Assembly: GCA_025345505.1 (NCBI GenBank)
Contig: JANVCC010000027.1
Coordinates: 1,053,679-1,117,678 of the forward strand
Reading direction: 5' to 3'
DNA length: 64,000 nt
DNA from: Todiramphus chloris collaris
Taxonomy: Eukaryota; Chordata; Aves; Coraciiformes; Alcedinidae
Part shown: positions 52,130 through 62,800 of the stretch, piece after piece
Layout: every line of letters starts with the position of its first letter
Position numbering within the stretch: the stretch's first letter is position 1
Notes under the pieces: generated by a model
Database searches by the model: none
Told to the model about the DNA's origin: nothing
Seen by the model: the letters and a program-made list of their open reading frames with translations, nothing else
Translations under genes and position numbers: made by a program

Positions 52130-52465
52130 TTCAACCAAAGGTGAAAACTACCCTCTGAGGAAGATGGGGAGCCTTCCTCCCTAAGACTCCTGAAGACCCT
52201 GGCCCACAACTACCCAATGGCAGTGCACAAGTGCCAGTGGGAGGAGGCCTATGACAATGAGTTCCCAGAACCGATTAGACTAATCCACCCCCCTATAATG
52301 AATATGTAGCTAACTGTTGAATAGGCATGAGTCAGTGTAATAAATACCTGCTCAATGGACACTTTGGTGTGCAAGTTAGGAGGAGTGATCCCCTTTGCAC
52401 CTGGTGCTGTAACAAATGTCCTGCTTTATAACCTTTCACAGGTTGTAGTGTTTGATTCTGCATGT
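52130..52465 (+). mobile_element. Probable ERVL-like solo LTR
   Basis: The segment has the layout of an avian ERVL-type long terminal repeat on the plus strand. A U3-like stretch with TGAGTCAGTG is followed by the polyadenylation signal AATAAA (about 52338-52343). The R/U5 portion has GGACACTTTGGTGTGC, GGAGTGATCCCCTTTGCACC, GGTGCTGTAACAAATGTCC and CTGCTTTATAACCTTT, ending about TTTGATTCTGCA (52463). No primer-binding site, gag or pol follows, so it would be a solo LTR. It sits in the long intron 51152-52824 of the candidate gene and could provide an alternative 3' end. The 5' boundary is uncertain, and the family call is from remembered LTR patterns. Confidence 0.5.
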
Positions 52466-53087
52466 TGCTGTGGTGCTAGTGGGGTGCTGTGATGGTAGGG
52501 GGGTGTGATGATGCTATGATGCCTCTTGCCCCTTTCCCAGGAGCCAACCCCCCATGCTAATCCTCTACAACTCTTGGCAAGATGAGTCGGAAGGGGAGGG
52601 AGGCCCTCCTCAAGCAGGCCTCTCTTCCTTCTTCAGCTCTTGCTGATGGAGAATCAAAAGTTTGATGCCAGAAGAGGCTGCTCAGTGTTAACACCGGGGC
52701 TAGTTTGCTCTGCTACATGCTGAGGGAGCTGGGTGGGGGAGGGGGGAGATGACTACACTGAGAGGACCCCTGGGGGAAGGGGAGGCTGTGTGTGCTCATC
52801 CCTGCCCCTCTTACTTGCTTGCAGATGGCTGCAGGGAGGGCAAGAGCTGCAGGAACTGGGGGTGGTGAGGAAGGGGGAGGCTTTTTGTAGCTGCTGCTGC
52901 ATTCTTCTGGTGTGTGAGAAGTGCTTCAGACCTTAGTTGCTGGGGAGTTGGGTGGCCTCTTCTGCCTGCTTCTCAGGTTCAAGGCCCTGAAGAAAGCCTG
53001 AGGCAGGTGGAGCAGCAGCAGTGGTTTGCCTTGTGTGGAAGAAGATGGGGGGTGAGGGTAGGGGTCTGTGCTGTTCACAACTCCAAC

Positions 53088-53093
53088 AATAAA
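53088..53093 (+). terminator. Candidate polyadenylation signal AATAAA
   Basis: AATAAA is followed within 40 bases by CTTTGTGTCCTGTG, a GT-rich element of the kind that supports cleavage. It lies about 200 bases after the stop of the candidate gene and after a second good acceptor (TGCCTGCTTCTCAG|G, exon start 52977), so it would serve as the 3' end of either splice form. Confidence 0.5.
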
Positions 53094-53115
53094 GTCTCTC
53101 TTCCCCCAGCTCTGT

Positions 53116-54409
53116 GCCTTACTTTGTGTCCTGTGCCCCTTGTCCCTCTGTGGGCCCTGCAGACTCTGGGCCCTCACCTGCTCCTCGGGGCTTCCCCCTG
53201 GGGCTGAGGAGTGACTCCCCTGTGCTGGGTGCAGCGCCAGGCTCTTTAGGCCCTTCGGTGGCTCCTGGGAAAGAGAGGCAATGGCCTTGAATGGTGCTGG
53301 GGGAGGTGGAGGGGGGGCAGGAGAATAAGGCTCTTCCCTGAAATAGGAGTCAAGTCACAGGGACACACAGATGTGGACACACAGACATCCCTAGAGGAAG
53401 TGACTGGCTGGGGGGGGGCTAAGGGATGGGACTGAAGGGGAAGTGCAGTACTGGGTGAACCATTGGACTCGATCATCAAGGTCTCACCTGACTGAACCAA
53501 ATTGCTGCTAACAGAGCCCAGCCCCTCTGCTGAGCTGGGGGGATGCAGTAAAGGCAGCCCTGTCTTGTCAGAGCCCCAGCCCCCTTGGGGTCATGCAGAG
53601 TCTTAGCCTCCCCGAGTCCAGCACCCCTGAGCTGAGCGCAACAAGAGAGGGAGGCCAGAGGCGTGATGGCCAAGGGGATGGCTGGCAGTTTGGCGCCCTA
53701 AGGCTGTGTGAGGCAGCTTGCCTGACTTCGGCTCCCTTCCTCTGCTTGGTTCGCACCAAGCGCTGGTAACCCCTGAGGGGTGCCTGTCTCCCTTCCTGGT
53801 GGGAGCTGCAAATTCAGGCACGGGGGACAAACCCGAGCCTAGAGCTGCTTCCCAGGGCAACCTTCTGGGCTCTGGGGCAGCAAAGCACTGCCAGGAGTTT
53901 AATGGCAAGCCAAGTGCTGCATGGAGCAGTGAGTTGCCCGCAGGCTCTCCTGGCCTTGGTTGCCAGAGCCTTGGCCTCCAGGTGGGAGTGGCTGGATTGA
54001 TGGGCGCCCTCGGTGACTCCGGCTGGGAAGAACAGCGGCTGCCCCTGTGACTCATCCCGTGGCCAGGAACAGCCTGCGAGGGAGAGGGAGGGGAAACCAG
54101 CCAGAATCCACATTGTTCGCCCAAGTCAAGGGCTGAGCCATGTGGGCACAGGAAATAACTGAGCACAAGGCCCCATGCTCCCTGAGCCCCGTGCACCCCA
54201 CTCCAGGCCTGTGCTCCCCAGTTCCCCAGCAGCGCAGACCCAACTCCCCGGGCCCAGCACTGCAGCCCAAACTGCCCGCCCGCCAGCTCTGGCACCGCGG
54301 GATTGCTCAATGGGCAGCAGACTCACCCCTACCCCCCCCCCCCCCCCCGGTCTGCTCACGGCCAGAGCAGCCTCCACACATAGTCTGACAACGACACTGT
54401 CAAGTTGAG
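53116..54409. other. GC-rich non-coding block
   Basis: GC-rich, G-run-rich DNA with overlapping long ORFs on both strands, including 53603-54310 minus (235 codons). None has a recognisable domain, and the multiplicity of frames points to low stop frequency. A weak plus-strand CR1-like tail (CATTGGACTCGATCATCAAG, about 53463-53500) may be present. A short ACACACAGA-type duplication lies near 53362-53390. Confidence 0.4.
54332..54348. repeat. C17 homopolymer
   Basis: Seventeen consecutive C, preceded by CACCCCTA. Quadruplex potential on the minus strand and i-motif potential on the plus strand. Confidence 0.9.
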
Positions 54410-54541
54410 AGAGGACTTTCAAGACCTGCCTGAAGCTGTTGCTGCGTGGCCTGCCCTGGGTGTTCCTGCATTAGTGGGGTGGGTTGGACTCCATGATCTC
54501 CAGAGGTCACTTCCAACCCCTACCATTCTATGATTCTATCA
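54410..54541 (+). mobile_element. CR1 LINE 3' tail
   Basis: A plus-strand CR1 end. A worn ORF2 C-terminal stretch (TTTCAAGACCTGCCTGAAGC, GGCCTGCCCTGGGTGTTCC) is followed by GGGTTGGACTCCATGATCTC, CACTTCCAACCCCTACC and the tail ATTCTATGATTCTATC. The 5' edge is approximate. Its insertion in the GC-rich block marks that block as ordinary nuclear DNA rather than an expanded satellite. Confidence 0.9.
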
Positions 54542-56497
54542 TCTCCTGCACTGGGAACATCCCCAGACACATCCTCAACTGCCCCAAGAGCCTGACACAC
54601 ACCCTGAGGCACACAGGTCTGAATGGGGTGGTGTGGGACAAAAGCAGAGAGCTGTGCCCGTTGCTAGGCCCAAACTAATAGAGCAGTATTCCCTCTAGTA
54701 AGGAGGGGGAACAAAAGTACTAAGCAAAGGCTCCCCCGGCCCCAGCCCAGAACATAACCGGCACCCAGAGCAGCTTCCTTGGAGGGGCACTGGGAAAACC
54801 CCTCAGAGGTTGTTGGGGCATTGGGATGAACCTTCCCTTTGCCACCATCAGGGCTAAAGGAACCTCAACACGCAACCACCCACGTGGAGACGACCGGCCT
54901 CGCCCCTGCGCCCATGGCACAACACGCAACCAAGGCCTTACCTCTTCTCAGCAGCGACGAGGTGATGGCCGGTCTCCTCCAGTTGCTCCTTCCATGGCGG
55001 CCAGGAGCTGGGTCTGCAGCCAGGAGCGGGACCACCTCCTGCTCCCCTGGGGAGCCACTGGCCTCATCCTGGGGATCCGTCACCACCGCCATGGGGTTCT
55101 CCCCGGCTCTATCTGCCTTCGCGCCGCTAACTACCACTCATGGGCCTGCTGGGCCTTGGGTCAGAGCACGTTGGCACCCAGGCCCTCCCCAAGAGCTCCC
55201 AGCAGGGCCCAAACCTCCCCAGAGAAGCCCTGGAGCCTTCCTGGGCCCACAGACACAGTGCTGGGCTGGGGGAAGTGTGGAGGCAAGTAGGGGTTTGCAG
55301 GGACTCCCATGACCCAGCAAGCTGAGGGCTTTCACCTGCGGGAGCCCAAAGCCAGGGTGGGGGGAGGTGAGTCCAGTGAGCCTATCGGGGTTCACAGCCA
55401 CCCTCCACCACCACCACCCCAGGCAAGCACAATCCCAGGGGCTGCCATGCTGGTGGTTGGGGGGTACAGGGGGGAGGGGGGCTGCATTTCACACCAAACT
55501 GGGCTTCTCCCAGGGCTACTCTGGCCTGATGGGACCAGGACACCCAGCCCTGAAAAGGACCCTGAGTTGCTCCATCTCAGCAGGCAGACCCCAGCTCTCA
55601 GGGAACACAGGAGGGAGGGGGAAGCACCCTGCTCTGCTCCCGCAAACTGGGAGCCAGGACTGAGCAGCCACTCGGGAGGAACCTCTCTACACAAAGCTCT
55701 CTGCTTGCAGGGGGAGGGACAGGAAATAAAGGCCCAGCTAATGAGGAGCCGATGGGGAGCAGGTGGAGGGACAGGTGTCAGGCAACGAGTGGGAGGGATC
55801 AGCCCCACAGAACCTCTCAGTCCCCCGTATCCTCTGCGCAGTGTCACGCACAACCACACACCTTCCGCGAGAGTCCACTCCCTAGTGCGATGAGTCTTTG
55901 GGATCACCATTTCTATCATACAGCACATTTAAGTGACAGCTAAGGTGCTCCAGTGCACAAATCTCTACTTTTTTGTTAGTAATGCATACATGCCATTCTT
56001 GGCTCATCTGTTACGAGCCATGTTAAAATTTCCCTAACGTGCTCCGAGTTGTACCTCTTAATCTGGCTTCTGCTTTGGGAACCGGACCCGGCTCACCTTC
56101 GGCCCCTCCTTGGTAGCCACGCTTCCAGACTCACAGTAGCAATTTCAAGGAGACTTTCCCATCCTGCAGGGAGAAACATCACATGTGATCTGCTGGTTAA
56201 TGTGTCTTGATTTCCCCCATCTAGAGAATGTTGTTGGCTTCTCCCAGGGTATGTCTGGAGCATAAATGAACACATACAGAGTATGAATAAAACTGGTGCC
56301 AGGATGTGGCTGTAAACATTGCTGACCGGACTAGCAAAGAGCAAAATTGTGTAGACTCTATCATAACAAACTGCCCCAGGTCATAAAGATCTCCAAAACC
56401 TGAAATTGTGCAGCTCTCCAGCCCTTAAACACAGGGCTCTATTTCTCACCTTTTCAAAATAATAAAAAGCACGAAAAAGAAAACTTTCCTTGCCTGG
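54542..56497. other. GC-rich to AT-rich transition, no gene supported
   Basis: GC-rich DNA continues to about 55880 and then drops sharply. Long ORFs (55309-55893 plus, 55392-55928 minus, 54826-55312 plus in two frames) overlap each other and show no domain. An AATAAA at 55726-55731 (GGAAATAAAGG) could be a polyadenylation signal but no exon leads to it. The segment 55900-56490 is plain non-coding DNA. Confidence 0.4.
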
Positions 56498-57286
56498 TGT
56501 CATGGTTTAGGGTCAGGGTGTCCCCTTAGACCTATAGCAGATGGTCTCTGTTAGCCCCCCTCCCTCCCCAAAGGGGAAGAGAAAGGGAATAAGGGAGAGA
56601 GACTCAGTGATTAGAAAAGGAAACCAGAAAGAATGAAAATGAAATTAATAAAAATGGAAGATAGACAAATATATACAAAACCAGTATTGAACCCATACCC
56701 CCGATGGTAATTTCATCACTGTCACCACTGATGCTGTGGAGCAGGCACCAGGGGAGACCCAGACTGGGCCCAGCAGCAGATGGAAGCTGTGTTCAGGAGC
56801 TGGATTCTGGTACTGGGTTCAGGAACACACAGACCGGGACTGCAGGGAACGGACAGAGGCCTCCTTGGGTGCTCTGAGGAAGGAACCAAGCCCCGAGGCA
56901 CACCAAGCAAAGCTGTCAAAGCAGTCCAAGAGGGGAGAAGAGCCCAAAGACCCTTCCAACCCTCAGCGCTATGCTGAATATGACATAGATGGGCTGGAAT
57001 CCCTCGTTGGTCAGTTTAGGGTCACCTGTCCTGCCCGCTCCTCCCTGCAGGTGCCGCCTTTCAGTTTCTGCACCCCCCAATGTGGTGCACGAGATCCAGC
57101 AGTGGCGTTGGTTTGCACCCCAACCCTTGGTAGTAACTCTAACTACGGGGTGTTCTCACTGCTAGGAGCAGACGTTGTCTGTGAGAACAGGCTGCTGAAT
57201 TCAGAAAGTGCAGTTAGTTAGAAGAACTGAGCTCAAAAGCAAAATTACGGAACAGAGTTAGTTCTATTTTCACTCAAACCAGGATA
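56498..57286 (-). mobile_element. Avian endogenous retrovirus solo LTR (antisense)
   Basis: The ends form the terminal inverted repeat of a common bird LTR family: TGTCATGGTTT at 56498-56508 and AAACCAGGATA at 57276-57286. The expected terminal CA has mutated to TA. Read on the minus strand, the element starts TATCCTGGTTTGAG and ends CTAAACCATGACA. The interior near the minus-strand 3' end has pyrimidine-rich U5-like sequence (GGGAGGGAGGGGGGCTAAC, TTCCCTTTCTCTTCCCC). Length about 789 bp suits a single LTR. No internal gag, pol or env sequence and no primer-binding site lie beside it, so it is a solo LTR left by recombination. I could not find a flush target-site duplication. Confidence 0.75.
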
Positions 57287-59826
57287 CCCAGCCCACCTGC
57301 CTGTTCCAGGGTACATGTATATTGAGTTGGATTAATTCTCAGCTAAAGGACCCACGTACAGGCAGCAGTTGTTAGGTGTACAAGTGACAGCTGAAGCCGT
57401 GGCGGCATTGCCTTTCACTGATTGTTTTCGGTCTAAATTATCCTTTCCTTAGTGCGTGGAACCCCCTTCTGCTTTGGGGACAGCAGGAATATATAACCCA
57501 GTAAATCCTGTCTCCAGCTGTACGCCCCCCACCTTGCCTTACTGCGTGAATGCTGCTATAAAGTTATCATGAGCTGGTGCTTAGGGCACAAACGCACCTC
57601 ATTAATTATTCCTGCGATGAGAACATCAAGAGCGGTGATGCCCGGGAGGCGTTAGTGACTGGGAGAATCACGGCACAAGCGGTAACAGCCTGTCAAGCTG
57701 TCCCCGGGGTGAGACCCTCCCTCTGGCTTTTCACTCAGCCTGGTCACCAGCCTCCAGCTTTCTCTGTCTGTGCGATGGCAAAGACTAGTGCCCGCTGCTG
57801 GCACCATGTACCCTGCAATCGGCTTCCGTAACCGCAGCCCAGTCAGGAGTCTGGCCTGGAATTATCCAGAGCATTGGTACATTTCAGGTGTGTCCAACAC
57901 AAACCAAAACGGCAAGTGAGGCCCTGCTGGCGTTGTCTGGTGCCGTCATACTCCTGCCGGCTGAAATGCAGTTGGCCCAAGAAAACTTGACATTAAAAGC
58001 AACATTAGGTGGGATCTGCATCACTGTGATGCTGCAAAAACTTTGGCAAAAGAGCAGCACACCCTAAGCTGCCCTTCCTCCTCCTGAGAGGGACAGCACC
58101 TTGCACAGAGGAAGCGATGGGCCAGTGGCCTGACAGTGGAAGGCATCGCCGCATGTGGCTCTGTACCCGTGCCGGCTGGGCTCAGCACCACACCAACGGG
58201 TCTAGGATCCGCATGAGCCAGCTGACTGCCAGACCCGGACTCACTGCGGTCAGATTTAAATTCCGATTTGTGGAGTTTAGGGAGAGGAGATGAGAGGCTG
58301 TTTCTCTCTCACAGTCCTCCGTGACAAGTGACTGCTTCCCCAGATGCTTAGGGCCTTTAGCAGACAAGCAACAAACCAACTTATTTCTCCAGTAATTTGG
58401 GCAAATGCATCCTCTCCTGCCGCAGAGGTTCCTAAAAGAAGCACGGTCGGATGGCTGCCAGTAAAGCCTCAGCGTAGTAGTCGGCTAGGGAACGAGGATG
58501 CCCTGGCAACCATGCGTTAGTGAAGATGCTGCACAGTCTTTAACAAACAGTTGTGAGCTAAGGCTGTGGGTGGAGGTGGGGGTTGTCTGCTGCTTCCCTG
58601 AGATCTGAGTCTCTGGAGATGTTGCAGGAGCTGCTGCGGAGGGGAAGGTGAGCACCCTCCATCGACAGAGAGCGATGCTGCGGCCATGCAGCCTCCTTAC
58701 GGGTTTAAGGCTGAAGTGCCTTCACCAGTCTTACAGGTGTACTTTTTTTCTTGTGTCTACTTGAAGCCACAAAATATGCCAAGGTGCCGTGGTATTGTGG
58801 GGTGGAAGACATGAGAGGATGCCGTGCAGGCGCCTTTTGAACATAAAGTATTAAAGCTTACAGAGAGAAAGGGGGGGAAAGCTGGGTTATGAGCTGTCGT
58901 GGCTGTAGAGCGCAGGGACACCTGTTTGATGCCTGATTTGATTTTTGTAGCTTCAGTCTCTTCCTTTGTGTAAGTGAGCACGTGTTGGCATGCCTGTCAT
59001 CAAGGAACGACGGCTTCTAATCAAAATGTTTATGACAGGTACCGATGGTTTCTCTCGGTCTCCTAAAAAGCCAGATAAAGGTCACTTCTTGGACACTGAG
59101 GAACGAGGCAGGCGCTCATCAGATGATGGCTATGCATCGTTCGATGACCCCACCCTAGGGTAAAGGTTTTAATGCTTTCATAAACCTAAACATCTGAGGA
59201 AGGCAACAGGGGACACACCGTTGCCTGAAATAAACCTGCGGAACATTGTGTTGTGGCTATTGACTGAGGCCTTCGGACCACGTTCGTTAATTCTGCCTAC
59301 TAATGAGAGCCCAAAATCTATGCCAGCTCCTTGAGAGGTGCACATGAAGTCCTGCACATGAATTCAGCTGGAGGTTCCTCTTCTGACCTTTTGCAAGACA
59401 GGAATGGCCGCTGCTGAAGAGCGGAGGGAGGTGCTTCACGTCGGAAGGAACTCCAGCGCATTGGGCGTCGGAGTGAACTCGGGGCAGATCTCACATATTT
59501 CACAAAGATGGTGTAAATCTTATTATTTCATAGTTTTATTTAATATTTATGAAGTATTTTCAATTCCCAGAGGAATCCTTATAAAGTTGCTACAGACATT
59601 ATTACCGATAGAGCTGACAGGAACAATATTATGTTCTCTGATCTACACAAATGCTAATATTGTTTTGTTTCTGAAGAGTACTTTTGTGCTTTATTGAATT
59701 TCTCGTGTATTCTTCTTTGTCCTCTGATCCACAGGAACTATATAATGATATGAAACATTGATGTTTTGGGATTGGCTTTTGCTGTCTGTTTTTTTCATGT
59801 GGCCTTCTATGGAGGGTTTGCTCATG
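57287..59826. other. Non-coding stretch
   Basis: No gene recognised. The segment 59510-59720 is AT-rich with worn, non-repetitive texture and could be a conserved non-coding element, but nothing proves it. Confidence 0.45.
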
Positions 59827-59831
59827 GTGTG

Positions 59832-59862
<31 letters not shown>
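59827..59862. repeat. TA/TG compound microsatellite
   Basis: An alternating TA tract (about 59832-59843) runs straight into a TG tract (59844-59862). Alternating purine-pyrimidine throughout; likely length-polymorphic. Confidence 0.95.
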
Positions 59863-62800
59863 TTGAATGAAAACTTTTAATGCCAAGGGAGGAGATCAGT
59901 TTGACATGGAATTCAGATGCTGTTGCTTTTGTAAGGAGAAAAGGCCCACTGGACTGAAGAGTGACTACAGCTGGTGGACTGAACCATTTCCTTGAGGAAG
60001 TACTCATTCAGTCCATGTCCCGAAGGGTTAAGAAAACAGAAACCTCTAGTTTTACTGAGTTGTTGTTATGTACGTTACCACGGGAACCGTAGCTGGAATG
60101 TTTAAATGCATTGCTTCTCCCCAAGCCCACAGGAGTGGAGCTTGAGCGTCTTGGTGTGCCCTAATCCTCGCGATTAGCTTCTATGCAGCGGGGGGCTTGC
60201 GGGGCTGAATCTGACTAAATACTCGTCAGTGACAATAGGTAACATTCCCACTGTGCGGGTGGAGCGAGTGAGTTGAGCATCGTGCTCACGTGAATTGCAA
60301 CCAAAAGCAGCCAAGGGAGTATATTAATAGCCTCCCCCATTGCTCCTCCCTGAACTCCACGGACTTCTTTTATTAATACATGTGACAGAAATTAATGAGC
60401 TCCAAGGAGCTCCTCTTAAGACTGAGGTAAGAGAAATCACGAGGTCGACCGATCTTGACTCAGATGTTTAGTACCCGCGTTGCCTTGCCTTGCGTGCGAA
60501 CGACCTTAGCTTCACTGGCATAAAACCGGAGGAAGCTCTCTATTGAAACAGATCGTTTCAACAGAGGAGGCAAATTTTAGCCTCTCTTCCATTTTAATGG
60601 CGAGGCCCATGCACTGAGAATGGACCAGGCTGCAGAAAGTCTGCTCTGGCGCTTGTCATTGCAGATCAACTGCTATACATATCTATCTCTATATGTATAT
60701 ATCTGTAGAGGCCGACTGCGGCTGAGATCTTTCAGGAAGCTAGGAGTAACAACAAGGTCCAACTCTCCCATTGCCTTCTGACATGCCATTGCTCTCAAGC
60801 GCTGGCCTCATTCTACCACCACGCTTCTTTTCAGGAGCCACTGGCAGCACCCGGTTGACTCAAAGCTAGCTGAGCGATACTCAGCCCCGGGTTGAGTCAA
60901 ACCTTCTTCCGAGCGTAAACTGCCCCATGCTTTGCCCGGTTTCTGTATTTCTGCTGGTATGTGGAAGGAACTGCATTCAGGGGAATGCTTTCAGTTTCGT
61001 ACTTGTACCCCTCCTATCAGTGCCCACGATCTCTGTGGCTCAGGTTTGTCCTTCATCACCCGGATTTATCTAAGTTTGTGTTTAATACAGTCCCTTACAA
61101 GTCTCTGATCTCAAAACAGAAGCTCTGATATGAGCTCAGTCCGCTACGTAAAAGATGAAGAGGGTATGGAAAGCAGGGGGAAAGCATAACCAATGCGCCG
61201 CACTCCTCAGAAGAGTTAATCCTGCACCGGGTACTAAACTCCAGGGACCTAATGACAGATATGTGGGCCACTCCTCACGTCTTTCATTTTCGTGCTATTT
61301 GCTGCCTCAAGATAAGGTAAAGCAAAAATCTGCCTTTTTTCCTTCTACTGGGTGCAGGAAACTTTTGTTTTGGCAGCGCTTCTTTCTGTCATTCACAAAG
61401 TTTGTTTTTCTCGTGAGTTTTTGGGGAGCTTTTTATTCTGTGTCCGAGCATGGAGGAGAAATGCGTTCTTGTCCGTAAGTTACGCGCCCCTTACGGTGCC
61501 CCTTAGTTACACGGCACAAGGAAAAGAGAAACGGAATCCATGGCATCTTGCAGAAATGCTGCACTATATCGTTTGCCCTGGTTAAACATTCCCAGAAAGG
61601 GAATAACATGACCCTGCGGAGCTCCGGAGTGTCTCCTGGCCGTCGTGCTGCATTTAGGATAACGCTGAAGTAGCGCTGGGTTCTGGGCAAACTGGTTTTC
61701 AGATCTGAGCTACAGAGATCAGATTTATTTCCTCTTCATATTATTACAACACCGTCTCTTCCATACCTGGAATAAGTGGCAACTGGAGCCTTGAAAAGCA
61801 ATACTCAACAGCTGTGGGAGAATTTCAGCGTCACTTAGCCACGTGCCCAAATCTTCACCCACCTCTTTTGATTTTTGGCCAAACGCCTTGAAGCACGCCT
61901 GTAAAAATAATGACAGAAGTCTTGTACATACAGATTTTTTGCAGTATGCAACTCTGACATTTTTTGCAGCAAGCGCGGCTGTCAGCTTTCGCCTTGTGTT
62001 CCAAATATTCAGGGAGATGACAAAGTGGAAAGGGGAAAAAAAAGGGGTAACGCGATCACTTTTTTCAAACCCTGCAAGAATCAAGCGTTGCATTGTTGGG
62101 TCGAGTCTGGAATGGTTTCGCTTTCTCCTTGGCACCTACCTTTAATCCGCTTTATCTCGTTCTAAAATGCTTTGGTGAGGGACGCTGAGCACTGAATCCG
62201 GTCAGCTCTTTACAGCTGCTGGGGTTTTCTGAATCATACCTCAGTGCCTTCATGGCTACTGGTCCCCAATCAAATGACAGAATGGAGCAAACTGCTGGGT
62301 CTAAATAGAAGCTTATATAGCATTTGAACGCACACCTGCAGTTTGTGACTTGTGTCAGCTGCTTCGTCTTTACAGCTCGTACTTGAACCTTGCCCATTCC
62401 TATGCACGCAGTTTAAATATGCACCTTCGAGATCAAATGCTTTAGCTGCTTATAGTTAACACTTCTCCTGGAAGCATCATGCTCTCCCCAAAGCTGCAAA
62501 AAACTTTCACGCCTTTCTAAACAAGCCCCTCATAGGCAAAATGCTGGCTGGTAGAGTGGGTTTTGGTTGCATGTGAAATCACCTGCAACTGGGAGACAAA
62601 AGGGTTTTAATGGTGTAAATAAGGGAGAAAATAAAGCCCTGTCCTTTAAAGGTGCACGCTGGAATCGCAAGGTAGCGGAGACCATGTTCCCACGGCGCGT
62701 GTACTAGTTAACAGAACAGCCCTTTTCTCATGTGTAAGTAATATTATTGTAAACTACGAATTATGGTTTACCCGCCGTTCCTCCAATTAACAGCTTCCTT

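Larger units (their letters stand above)
49852..53115 (+). other. Candidate multi-exon gene, unknown product
   Basis: Splice-like signals on the plus strand define a chain of small exons. The first ends at 49877 (GCAG|GTGAGT), followed by 50260-50415, 50528-50563, 50676-50739, 50818-50900, 51070-51151 and 52825-52890+. Acceptors have pyrimidine tracts (for example TTCTTCTTTTTACAG before 50260, TTTTTCTCATTTCAG before 51070, TTACTTGCTTGCAG before 52825). Donors include GTGAGC at 50416 and 50564, GTGCGG at 50740, GTGCGT at 50901 and GTAGGG at 51152. An ATG at 49852 has A at -3 and G at +4. Joined in this order the frame stays open about 170 codons, to TAG at 52888, with an AATAAA downstream. The predicted protein is Arg/Ala/Gly-rich with a short FLDEEKKLGGG segment and matches no family I know. 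An optional exon at 50052-50139 would bring a stop. GC-rich DNA is stop-poor, so a non-coding RNA is equally possible. Confidence 0.35.

Noticed and set aside
53455-53500. Possible tiny CR1 tail (CATTGGACTCGATCATCAAG)
   Set aside because: Too short and without the terminal octamer repeat to list as its own element; mentioned only within the surrounding region.
53603-54310. 235-codon minus-strand ORF
   Set aside because: Overlaps long ORFs on the other strand, has no family resemblance, and lies in stop-poor GC-rich DNA.
55309-55893. 194-codon plus-strand ORF with a polyproline stretch
   Set aside because: Matched by a 178-codon ORF on the opposite strand; composition is low-complexity and no splice or domain context supports coding.
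56491-57303. TGCCTG on both sides of the antisense LTR as a target-site duplication
   Set aside because: The copies (56491-56496 and 57298-57303) are not flush with the LTR ends: one base off on the left, eleven on the right. It is more likely coincidence.
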